A stretch of DNA of 11,023 bases, taken from NCBI GenBank assembly GCA_013204125.1, contig JABMOP010000545.1, forward strand, positions 1-11,023. The letters run 5' to 3'. Positions 1 through 6,812 of the stretch are shown piece by piece. The translations under genes and the position numbers were made by a program. This DNA is from Rhodospirillales bacterium (GTDB lineage: Bacteria; Pseudomonadota; Alphaproteobacteria; Rhodospirillales; UBA2165). How positions within the stretch are numbered: the stretch's first letter is position 1; every line of letters starts with the position of its first letter. The notes beneath the pieces are model-generated. The model worked only from the letters and a program-made list of their open reading frames with translations. It was not told the DNA's origin and ran no database searches.

Positions 1-26
1 CCCTTAAAGTGGGGGTTACATAAAAA

Positions 27-407
27 ATGGCATTCGAAATATTTGTTAACGGCACGTTGATGCGCGGGCTTCAATTACATGAAAATTTGGATGGCGCTGA
101 ATTCTTGGGAGAATTCAAAACGGCGCCGCTTTACCGCATTTATTCCATCGATGATAAACACCCGGGCATGTTTGAGGTGGAACAAGGTGGCGTCTCGGTC
201 AAGGGTGAGATGTATCGCATGAGCGACGATATCTGGGCGCGGGTCGAAGCGGGCGAGCCGCCAAACTTGTATTGCGGGCCGGTCAAGCTCTCGGACGGGC
301 GATCCGTCAATGGCATCTTGTTTCCGCAAAAAATAGCGGAAAACAGTCATTTAGATATCTCCGAATTCGGCGATTGGCGCACGTATATGGCGTCCAAAGA
401 CGACTAA
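27..407 (+). CDS. Stand-alone allophanate hydrolase C-terminal-like protein (gamma-glutamylcyclotransferase-like fold)
   Basis: A 126-residue soluble protein with no signal peptide or membrane segment. The N-terminus FVNGTLMRG (residues 6-14) is the glycine-rich entry motif of the GGCT-like fold in its allophanate hydrolase (AtzF/DUR1) C-terminal version. It is followed by TAPLYR (32-37), a VKGEMY strand (58-63) and conserved acidic residues E74 and E77 ahead of PPNLY. In allophanate hydrolase this domain handles the N-carboxycarbamate released by the amidase domain; here there is no amidase domain in the protein. Its role as a stand-alone protein is not established. Possible jobs are a decarboxylase or hydrolase of a carboxy-urea-type intermediate made by the neighbouring hydrolases. 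The ATG at 27 is the first plausible start; there is only a G-rich stretch (10-15) as a weak ribosome site. A gap of 99 bases separates it from the next gene, so it may have its own transcript. Family placement is fairly sure, function is inference. Confidence 0.8.
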   Translation: MAFEIFVNGTLMRGLQLHENLDGAEFLGEFKTAPLYRIYSIDDKHPGMFEVEQGGVSVKGEMYRMSDDIWARVEAGEPPNLYCGPVKLSDGRSVNGILFPQKIAENSHLDISEFGDWRTYMASKDD

Positions 408-506
408 TTTTACACCTATATGCTGTAATTTCTTCATTTGTTTAGCGCGAAAGAATCGTGATAACGTTTTTCCAACGAGAAAATGGACTAACGTCGAGGG
501 AGGACG
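408..506 (+). other. Intergenic region with a weak possible promoter
   Basis: 99 bases between the small AtzF-like gene and the cysteine hydrolase, clearly more AT-rich than the flanking genes. TTGTTT (438-443) and GATAAC (460-465) sit 16 bases apart and could be a poor sigma70-like promoter (3/6 and 4/6 matches). The 3' end carries the ribosome site AGGGAGG (497-503) for the next gene. No strong terminator hairpin was seen. Confidence 0.3.
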
Positions 507-1214
507 ATGGGGGAAGTTACCGGTCACGAATTTCACTTCGATGCAGAACCTTATCCGCTGAAATTTAGCCCGGCGGAAACGGCGCTTGTTGTCATCGACA
601 TGCAGCGCGATTTTTTAGAAGCCGGAGGATTTGGCGAAATGCTCGGCAACGATGTGAGCCTTTTGCGCGGCGCAATTAAACCGACCAAGGCGGTTCTTGA
701 TGCGGCCCGCGAATGTGGCTTGTTGGTCATCCACACCCGCGAAGGACATGCGCCCGATTTATCCGATGCACCGGCCAGTAAGCTGGCGCGCGGCAATTTG
801 GAAACCGGTATCGGCGACGAAGGGCCGATGGGCCGTATATTAATTCAAGGGCAGCCCGGCCACGACATTGTCCCAGAACTGGCGCCCGCGGCAGGAGAGC
901 CGGTCATCGACAAGCCGGGCAAGGGTGCATTCTACAGCACCGAATTGGGCAAGCTATTGGAAACTAATAAGATCAGGACGTTAGTCGTTTGCGGCGTCAC
1001 CACCGAAGTATGCGTTCATACAACTGTGCGCGAAGCCAATGATCGGGGTTATGAATGCTTGGTTCTTGCCGATTGTGTCGGATCTTACTTTCCAGAGTTC
1101 CAGCGCGTCGCGCTGGAGATGATTAAGGCGCAGGGAGGAATATTTGGTTGGGTCGGCGATTCGGCTTCAGCCATATCTGCGTTACGGGCGGCGACAAGCG
1201 TTGCTGCCCAATAG
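507..1214 (+). CDS. Isochorismatase-fold cysteine hydrolase, biuret/ureidoacrylate amidohydrolase type
   Basis: A 235-residue cytoplasmic amidohydrolase that would hydrolyse a carbamoyl-type amide (biuret-like or ureido compound) to acid plus ammonia. The catalytic triad of the superfamily is complete: D31 in VVIDMQRDF, K136 in IDKPGKGAF and C169 in VCGVTTEVCVHTT, the last preceded by the usual non-proline peptide-bond region. From memory, biuret hydrolase BiuH uses D36, K142, C175 and Q215; the spacings match here, with Q209 in KAQGGIFG taking the glutamine role. The stretch TREGHAPDL (77-85) also resembles BiuH. Length is normal for the family. The ATG at 507 has a good ribosome site (AGGGAGG, 497-503). 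The next gene is a permease 80 bases on. Fold and active site are sure. The substrate is not: biuret, triuret, ureidoacrylate or a simple amide such as oxamate are all possible, and the last would fit the carbamoyltransferase downstream. Confidence 0.88.
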   Translation: MGEVTGHEFHFDAEPYPLKFSPAETALVVIDMQRDFLEAGGFGEMLGNDVSLLRGAIKPTKAVLDAARECGLLVIHTREGHAPDLSDAPASKLARGNLETGIGDEGPMGRILIQGQPGHDIVPELAPAAGEPVIDKPGKGAFYSTELGKLLETNKIRTLVVCGVTTEVCVHTTVREANDRGYECLVLADCVGSYFPEFQRVALEMIKAQGGIFGWVGDSASAISALRAATSVAAQ

Positions 1215-1294
1215 CAAGCGGCTAGCATAAAGCTGCACGGACAGAACGAACTTAACTTTGGTTTTTGTTTTGCATTTAATAGGGGAATATTGTC

Positions 1295-2848
1295 ATGGAT
1301 AAATCTGTGTCTTGGTGGGAGCCGGGCGATTGGAACGGCTTTTTCGGATTGGGGACGAACGTCCTAGTCAATTTGTTGGTCCTGACCGGACTTTTAAAAT
1401 ATGTCATCCAGATACCGGATGCGGTTCTTTTCGGGACCATTTTACCGGCCATCGGCCTGATGCTATTTTTGGGTAACGTATATTATGCATTGATGGCCCG
1501 CCGATTGTCTGAGAAAGAGGGCCGCAATGACGTAACGGCATTGCCGTCCGGGCCAAGCGTGCCGCACATGTTCTTTGTCGTCTTCGCCATCATGCTTCCT
1601 ATCAAGGCCGGCACCGGCCAATGGCAGGCTGCTTGGCAGGCGGGAATGATATGGGTGTTTGTCGAAGGCATTATTTTGTTTCTCTGCGCTTTCATCGCGC
1701 CGACGATCCGCAAATTAACCCCGAGGGCGGCCTTACTCGGCACCCTTGCCGGCATATCTATTACCTTCATTTCCATGCGGCCGGCGTTCGAAATTGCCGA
1801 AACACCGATTATCGGGTTTGTTTCTATGGCGATCATTTTCGCCGCCTGGTACGGCTCGATCCGTTTCCCCGGCAACCTTCCGGGTGGCTTGGTGGCTATC
1901 GGCGTCGGCACTATTTTGGCCTGGCTAAGCTATTCCTTCGGCTGGGGCTTCGGCGGCGTTACTCCGGAAAGTGTCAAAGGCTCGATTTCCAGCCTTGGCT
2001 TTTCCTTTGCTTGGTTCGAGCTTGGTAATCTGTGGGCGGGGCGAGAATATTTCGCACTCGTCATAGTCACGGCCGTACCGTTTGGCATCTATGATTTCAT
2101 CGAAGCGATGGACAATGTCGAAAGCGCATCTGCGGCGGGCGACGAATATAGCGTCCGTGAAGCAGTTGGCGCCGAAGGCATCATCAGCCTGATCGGTACG
2201 CTTCTCGGCAGTCCGTTCGCAAATGCCGTTTATATTGGCCATCCGGGTTGGAAATCCATCGGCGGGCGTGTCGGCTATTCGCTGGCGACGGGCGTTATGG
2301 TGCTTGTGCTGACTTGGTTAAGTATCGTGCCGTTATTGCTGAGCATCATTCCAGTGGTAGCAATCATACCGATCCTTCTCTACATCGGCGCGTTGATCGG
2401 CGCTCAAGCGTTCCAGGCGACGCCCAAAAATCACGCGCCTGCCATAGTATTGGCGCTGGTTCCAAACCTCGCGGCTTGGGCCAAGGTGATGATTGACGGC
2501 GCGCTTGGCGCAGCGGGCACCAATGCGGCGGCCGTCGGAATGGGCAAGTTGGCGGGTAACGGTGTCCTTTATAAAGGCCTCGAAGTTCTGGCCGGCGGCG
2601 CTGTTGTGACCGGCTTGCTGTGGGGTGCGATGGTGGTGTTCTTGATCGAACGCAAACCGACCGCGGCGGGCAATGTTGCGCTCATCGCGGCCGTTGCCAC
2701 TTTCTTCGGCTTTATCCACGGCTCGGCCGTTGGATGGATGGTATCGCCGATGGTAGCGCTCAGCTATCTGTTGGTGGCTGTGATGTTCTATGGATTCACC
2801 AAACTAGAAACGACCGGATCAGAATCCGGGCAGGCTTCGGCTGAGTAA
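1295..2848 (+). CDS. NCS2-family (AzgA-like) nucleobase/ureide permease
   Basis: A 517-residue integral inner-membrane protein, hydrophobic along nearly its whole length with roughly 12-14 membrane segments. NCS2/AzgA-type landmarks are LPSGPSVPHMF (83-93) after a cytoplasmic RxxxxEGRNDVT loop, DNVESASAAGD (273-283), the family's conserved TM8-adjacent acidic stretch, and the GHPGWKSIGGRVGYS loop (315-329), which aligns with the glycine-rich loop before TM10 in AzgA. Family members import purines, pyrimidines or related rings by proton symport. The loop here differs from characterised adenine/guanine carriers, so the substrate cannot be named. Context with HyuAB and ureide enzymes suggests a hydantoin-, pyrimidine- or purine-breakdown ring (inference). 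ATG at 1295 has AGGGGA at 1281-1286 with 8-base spacing. The next reading frame opens one base after its stop, which suggests co-transcription with the enzymes downstream. Confidence 0.88.
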   Translation: MDKSVSWWEPGDWNGFFGLGTNVLVNLLVLTGLLKYVIQIPDAVLFGTILPAIGLMLFLGNVYYALMARRLSEKEGRNDVTALPSGPSVPHMFFVVFAIMLPIKAGTGQWQAAWQAGMIWVFVEGIILFLCAFIAPTIRKLTPRAALLGTLAGISITFISMRPAFEIAETPIIGFVSMAIIFAAWYGSIRFPGNLPGGLVAIGVGTILAWLSYSFGWGFGGVTPESVKGSISSLGFSFAWFELGNLWAGREYFALVIVTAVPFGIYDFIEAMDNVESASAAGDEYSVREAVGAEGIISLIGTLLGSPFANAVYIGHPGWKSIGGRVGYSLATGVMVLVLTWLSIVPLLLSIIPVVAIIPILLYIGALIGAQAFQATPKNHAPAIVLALVPNLAAWAKVMIDGALGAAGTNAAAVGMGKLAGNGVLYKGLEVLAGGAVVTGLLWGAMVVFLIERKPTAAGNVALIAAVATFFGFIHGSAVGWMVSPMVALSYLLVAVMFYGFTKLETTGSESGQASAE

Positions 2849-2849
2849 T

Positions 2850-3836
2850 TTGCCGTCGACTGCCATCAAAACGGCGGTTGTTTTAGGCGGCCCAACCCGG
2901 CGGGTAATTCCTCGCCGGGTTGCGCCGTCTCGCCCGCCGCCGCTTAGAATACATCCAGATAATCAAACCGGCGCCCGGCGTATACCAGCTCTTTCCTTTG
3001 GGCCGGGCATCGGGCGCAGGCACTTCGATGGCCACGTGCACAGCGTCTTCAAAAAAACTCTCAACATCCAACTGACCGGCGGCGACCTGATTACACTCGC
3101 CCGCGCCGATGTGCCCGATGCGCCGCGCACGGTTAGATTGGGATTGCCCGAATATTTCGATTTTTCATATCTCGCAACGCCCGGCAGAAAAATTACCTGC
3201 CGGGGTGGGATCATCCGAATGGATTGCTCCAGCCTAGCCTTTGACCTGAGGCAAGCTGTGCAATGGATACCGATACTGCCGCAAATTCAAATTGTTGACC
3301 CAAGCGCCCTCAAGCGGGCTTGGCAATTATTGCGGGAACGCGCTGAAATGGACCCCGAATTTGAAACGCTGGGCTCCTGGCACGGGATGGAAATATGTAG
3401 CGAACCCACCCGTTTCGGAAGATACACGCCTTCGGAATGCATGGACACTCTCACCCCTTTGATCGGGCTCGGCCCAGGACTGACCCCCGCCGGGGATGAC
3501 CTTATCACAGGATTTATGGTGGCACTTCACGCGGCGTCCGAAATTTCCGGAGACGCTGCACTTTGCTTGAAACTAATCCAATCGCAAATCGAACTTTGGT
3601 CCAAGAAAACCACCGACATCAGCCGCTGGGCTTTGCTTGATGCCGCCAAGGGCTTTGCTGCCCAGCCGCTATTGGAGCTTTGCGACATCTTGATATCCGA
3701 TCCATCGGTCGCTGATTTAGAGAAGGCGACCGATCGGGTGCTGACCCTTGGATCTACTTCCGGCGTTGCTCTGGTTTTTGGGCTTTTAACGGGTATCGCC
3801 TATGCATTGCCGTCCTCTTGTGCCGAATATCACTGA
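2850..3836 (+). CDS. allH: DUF2877 protein, AllH/YlbF-like subunit of a carbamoyltransferase
   Basis: The conserved core runs from about residue 48 (ALSFGPGIGRRHFDGHVHSVF region) to the end. It holds the family hallmark GLGPGLTPAGDDLITGF (206-222), a glycine-rich loop with paired aspartates, and a C-terminal LGSTSGVALVFGLLTGIA stretch. E. coli YlbF (AllH) carries the equivalent GKGPGLTPSHDD motif and acts with FdrA and YlbE as oxamate carbamoyltransferase in anaerobic allantoin breakdown. The start is uncertain: the only usable codon before the core is TTG 2850, one base after the permease stop, with no good ribosome site. It gives a proline- and arginine-rich leader of about 47 residues unlike the family. 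GTG 3036 would cut into the conserved core. Translation from TTG may depend on coupling to the permease. The stop overlaps the next start (TGATG). Identity is firm; the N-terminus is doubtful. Confidence 0.8.
   Translation: MPSTAIKTAVVLGGPTRRVIPRRVAPSRPPPLRIHPDNQTGARRIPALSFGPGIGRRHFDGHVHSVFKKTLNIQLTGGDLITLARADVPDAPRTVRLGLPEYFDFSYLATPGRKITCRGGIIRMDCSSLAFDLRQAVQWIPILPQIQIVDPSALKRAWQLLRERAEMDPEFETLGSWHGMEICSEPTRFGRYTPSECMDTLTPLIGLGPGLTPAGDDLITGFMVALHAASEISGDAALCLKLIQSQIELWSKKTTDISRWALLDAAKGFAAQPLLELCDILISDPSVADLEKATDRVLTLGSTSGVALVFGLLTGIAYALPSSCAEYH
2893..2922 (+). other. Perfect 10-bp inverted repeat (hairpin) at the 5' end of the DUF2877 reading frame
   Basis: CAACCCGGCG (2893-2902) and CGCCGGGTTG (2913-2922) are exact reverse complements around a 10-base loop, so transcripts would form a GC-rich stem shortly after the permease stop. 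No run of T follows on either strand, so it is not a typical intrinsic terminator. It lies in the stretch that is either an atypical leader peptide or untranslated. It could be an mRNA-stability element, an attenuating structure, or a leftover repeat. Confidence 0.5.
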
Positions 3837-5332
3837 TGAAAACAGGGCAGAAGATATTCACCAATATGTATCGGGATTCGGTCGCGCTGATGCAGTTATC
3901 GGCGCGGCTTTCCGATTTACCGGGTGTCGATCAGGCTTCGGCAATCATGGCGACGCAAGCCAACATCGCCTTGCTGACGGAGGCTGGGTTGATGGACGGC
4001 AGGACCGATGCCGGCGTCAATGACTTATTGCTGGTCGTGCGGGGTGATGGCGACACGCAGATAAATGCCGCCATCGCAGAGGCCGGGGTCCAATTGACCG
4101 AAGTGCGCGGCGGCGATTTATCCGATACCGGCCCAAGTGCGCCGAAATCCATCGAAGCCGCCATGTCGATAAGCCCGGGTGCCAATCTGGTGCTTATTTC
4201 GTGTCCAGGAGAATACGCCGGCGCGGAGGCCATGAAAGCGCTTAACCTAGGGCTCGACGTTATGCTGTTCAGCGACAATATATCTACCGAAGATGAAGTG
4301 CGATTAAAAACCCGCGGTGACGAACTTGGCCTATTGGTGATGGGGCCTGATTGCGGAACGGCAATCCTCAACGGCGTGCCGCTCGGCTTCGCCAATGTGG
4401 TTTCCCGGGGGAATATCGGCATCGTCGCGGCATCCGGCACCGGCCTGCAGCAGGTAAGCTGTCTAATCGACAAATGGGGCGGCGGCGTCTCTCAAGCCAT
4501 CGGCACCGGCGGACGTGATCTCAAATCAGCCATCGGCGGGCGCACCATGATCCGGGCGATTAATTTGCTGGCTGAAGACACGGCGAGCGATGTTATCATA
4601 CTTATCTCGAAACCACCCGACGAAGATGTCGCCGGGCGCGTGATCGAGATTGCGGCAAAATGCGGCAAACCGGTGATCGTTAATTTCATAGGAGATATGA
4701 CGAATGAGGGGAATCACGACAACATTACCCGCGCCGATACCTTGGAAGACGCCGCACACATGGCGGTTGTCGCCGCCCTGCCGAAGGACGCCCAGCCGGA
4801 CGCTTTGACACGCCATAATTTCGATGCGGCAAAGCTCGATGAATTGAGGGCGCGGTTCTCTCAGGGCCAGATTTCCATCCGCGGGCTCTATAGCGGTGGC
4901 ACCTTCGCCTATGAAGCGATGACAATTTTGGAGCCTGCCCTCGGGATCGTTCACTCGTCGTCGCCCCTAAACCCGGATGGATTATTGGATGATCCGTGGC
5001 GTAGCCAAGGGCACACGGTGGTCGATCTAGGTGACGATATTTTCACCCGTGGTCGGCCGCATCCGATGATCGATCACCGATTGCGCAACGAACGCATTAT
5101 CACCGAAGCCGAAGATCCGGAAACGGCCATAATATTGCTAGACGTGGTGCTCGGCTACGGCGCCCATAATGATCCGGCGGGCGAAATGATACAGCCATCG
5201 AAGAAGCAAGAGCCAGGGCCCAGGCAGTGGGGCGCAGTATTATTTTTATCGGTTTTGTCTGCGGAACGCCCAATGATCCACAAAATTCCGACGCCCAAGA
5301 AAAGGCCCTTAGAAATGCTGATGTTATTCTGA
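3836..5332 (+). CDS. fdrA: FdrA-family protein (AllF-like), C-terminus lost to a frameshift
   Basis: As read, 498 residues from ATG 3836, which overlaps the preceding stop as TGATG; a TTG 18 bases upstream is also in frame but less likely. FdrA proteins are built like succinyl-CoA synthetase alpha chains. Visible here are MGPDCGTAI (169-177), the glycine-rich GIVAASGTGLQQV (195-207), IGTGGRDL (222-229), an ISKPP strand, and ILLDVVLGYGAHNDPAGE near residue 450. E. coli FdrA (AllF) works with YlbE and YlbF as oxamate carbamoyltransferase (oxalurate plus phosphate giving oxamate plus carbamoyl phosphate). After DPAGEM (about residue 451) the frame runs into 47 residues of unrelated basic sequence and stops at 5332. 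The true C-terminus continues in the -1 frame to 5400. Restoring one base gives about 521 residues, the normal FdrA size. Activity of the product as read is doubtful. Confidence 0.88.
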   Translation: MKTGQKIFTNMYRDSVALMQLSARLSDLPGVDQASAIMATQANIALLTEAGLMDGRTDAGVNDLLLVVRGDGDTQINAAIAEAGVQLTEVRGGDLSDTGPSAPKSIEAAMSISPGANLVLISCPGEYAGAEAMKALNLGLDVMLFSDNISTEDEVRLKTRGDELGLLVMGPDCGTAILNGVPLGFANVVSRGNIGIVAASGTGLQQVSCLIDKWGGGVSQAIGTGGRDLKSAIGGRTMIRAINLLAEDTASDVIILISKPPDEDVAGRVIEIAAKCGKPVIVNFIGDMTNEGNHDNITRADTLEDAAHMAVVAALPKDAQPDALTRHNFDAAKLDELRARFSQGQISIRGLYSGGTFAYEAMTILEPALGIVHSSSPLNPDGLLDDPWRSQGHTVVDLGDDIFTRGRPHPMIDHRLRNERIITEAEDPETAIILLDVVLGYGAHNDPAGEMIQPSKKQEPGPRQWGAVLFLSVLSAERPMIHKIPTPKKRPLEMLMLF

Positions 5333-5400
5333 CCGCATCCAATGCCGAGGCCGTGCGACTGGCTACTGATCTAATTTCAGTCGGAGGCCGCGCCGAATGA
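5188..5400 (+). pseudogene. fdrA: Detached C-terminal part of fdrA in the -1 frame
   Basis: From GAT 5188 this frame reads TAIEEARARAQAVGRSIIF, then IGFVCGTPNDPQ, and ends with DVILTASNAEAVRLATDLI before a stop at 5398-5400. This is the expected FdrA C-terminal domain (alanine-rich helix, VCGT loop, ASNAEA helix), about 70 residues. It has no start codon or ribosome site of its own and follows directly on the conserved GYGAHNDPAGE of the upstream frame. Its stop overlaps the next ATG as ATGA, the junction expected in an intact operon. One extra base (for example a G making ATGGAT at 5186-5190) would fuse the halves as DPAGEMDTAIEEARA. This is a lesion or a sequencing error rather than a separate gene. 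Confidence 0.85.
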
Positions 5401-6812
5401 GCCAACTTTTCGATCAGGAAATTAGTGTTTTGAATGTGGGCCTGGCTTCGTTTGCCGATGCAATAAATGATGCCGGGGGCATCGCGGTAAACGTCGATTG
5501 GCGGCCACCGGCGGAAGGTGATGAAGCTACGGCCAAGGCCCTTGCGCGTTTGATAAACAATGAAACGGTCGAGGTGGCGAACGATGCAGCCTATGCCAAA
5601 TATCTGAGCGCCCAGCCGGTTCTGCAAGGGCTGGGCCGCGCCGGTGAAGCGATAATCGGCATGGGCGAGAGGATGGTCCTTCATTCCGGCCCGCCGATTG
5701 AATGGGCGCGCATGTGCGGTCCGATGCAGGGCGCGATCATCGGCGCAATTCTTTACGAAGGTTGGGCCGCATCGGAAAAAGAGGCTCTAAATTTGGTAGC
5801 GAGCGGTGAGGTTGATTTATCGCCCTGCCATCATCTTGGCGCCGTCGGTCCAATGTCGGGAATTATCAGCCCGTCCATGCCGGTATGGATTGTCAAAAAC
5901 ACCGAGGGCGGCAACATCGCCTATTCAAACCTCAACGAAGGGCTCGGTAAGGTTCTGCGCTTCGGCGCCAACAGCGCCGGCGTCATCGAGCATTTGAAAT
6001 GGATGGAAAACGTGCTTGCTCCTGTTTTGGAGGCGGCCATCCAAAACCTCGGCGGCATCGAAATCAAACCCTTGATGGCGCAAGCGTTGCATATGGGTGA
6101 CGAAGTTCATAACCGCAATGCGGCGGCAACGTCGCTTTTGATTAAAAAGCTGGTCCCGGCAATGCTTAGATCTGGACTGGACCGAGCCGATGTCGCGACC
6201 GCCATCGAATTTATGGCTGGCAACGATCATTTTTTCCTTAATATTTCCATGGCGGCCTGCAAATCCATGCTCGATGCCGCTCATGGGGTGCCCGCATCAA
6301 CGATGATTACCGCAATGGCGCGCAACGGCGTCGAGTTTGGCATCCGCATGAGTGGTGGCGGCGATCGTTGGTTCACCACAATCGCTCCGGTGGTCGATGG
6401 GCTTTATTTTCCGGGATATTCAATGGACGACGCGGCGCCGGATCTGGGCGATAGCGCCATCACCGAAACTGCTGGTTTGGGCGGGTTCGCCATGGCCGCG
6501 TCACCTGCCATCGTGCAATTTGTCGGCGGCACACCATCGGATGCCATCCGGCGCAGTCAGGAAATGGCACTCATCACATTGGGGCGTAATAACGCCCTCA
6601 CCCTGCCGGCGCTCAATTTTGCCGGCACACCGGCTGGCATTGATGCGCGCAAAGTCGCCGATCAAAATATCACACCCATCATCAATACCGGTATCGCCCA
6701 TAAAGAACCCGGCATCGGACAAATCGGCGCCGGCATTACCCATGCTCCGATGCAGTGTTTCACGGGCGCCTTGATCTGGCTGGCCGGTGAATTAGAACCG
6801 GAGGGTTCCTGA
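5397..6812 (+). CDS. allG: DUF1116 protein, AllG/YlbE-like subunit of a carbamoyltransferase
   Basis: A 471-residue soluble protein of the DUF1116 family, somewhat longer than E. coli YlbE (AllG, about 420 residues). Conserved blocks include GMGERMVLHSGPPIEW (88-103) followed by RMCGPMQGA, CHHLGAVGPMSG (144-155), HMGDEVHNRNAA (232-243), SGGGDRWFTTIAPVVDG (319-335), and a C-terminal region rich in GTPAGIDAR and GAGITHAPM. The histidines, glutamates and glycine loops make it the likely catalytic or ligand-binding partner of FdrA. In E. coli the two act together with AllH on oxalurate. ATG 5397 overlaps the stop of the restored fdrA as ATGA, so its translation should normally be coupled to FdrA. 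With the frameshift present, ribosomes would stop 65 bases earlier, which could lower its expression. No good ribosome site precedes it. The end overlaps the carbamate kinase start. Confidence 0.88.
   Translation: MSQLFDQEISVLNVGLASFADAINDAGGIAVNVDWRPPAEGDEATAKALARLINNETVEVANDAAYAKYLSAQPVLQGLGRAGEAIIGMGERMVLHSGPPIEWARMCGPMQGAIIGAILYEGWAASEKEALNLVASGEVDLSPCHHLGAVGPMSGIISPSMPVWIVKNTEGGNIAYSNLNEGLGKVLRFGANSAGVIEHLKWMENVLAPVLEAAIQNLGGIEIKPLMAQALHMGDEVHNRNAAATSLLIKKLVPAMLRSGLDRADVATAIEFMAGNDHFFLNISMAACKSMLDAAHGVPASTMITAMARNGVEFGIRMSGGGDRWFTTIAPVVDGLYFPGYSMDDAAPDLGDSAITETAGLGGFAMAASPAIVQFVGGTPSDAIRRSQEMALITLGRNNALTLPALNFAGTPAGIDARKVADQNITPIINTGIAHKEPGIGQIGAGITHAPMQCFTGALIWLAGELEPEGS

Noticed and set aside
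1252..1280. TTAACT and TTTAAT 17 bases apart as a permease promoter
   Set aside because: The transcription start would fall at about 1287, just after the ribosome site AGGGGA (1281-1286), and leave the message without it.
1483..1911. 142-residue - strand frame and overlapping + strand frames inside the permease gene
   Set aside because: The permease frame alone has membrane-protein composition and NCS2 motifs throughout; the others are shadows.
2893..2922. Intrinsic terminator after the permease gene
   Set aside because: The stem is strong but no T run follows it on either strand.
3818..3835. TTG 3818 as the fdrA start
   Set aside because: ATG 3836 is in the same frame, forms a TGATG overlap with the DUF2877 stop as at other junctions, and fits the family N-terminus better.
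5178..5192. Programmed -1 frameshift site in fdrA
   Set aside because: The zero-frame codons GCG GGC GAA ATG do not form an X-XXY-YYZ slippery heptamer and no clear downstream pseudoknot was seen, so a simple one-base loss is the better explanation.
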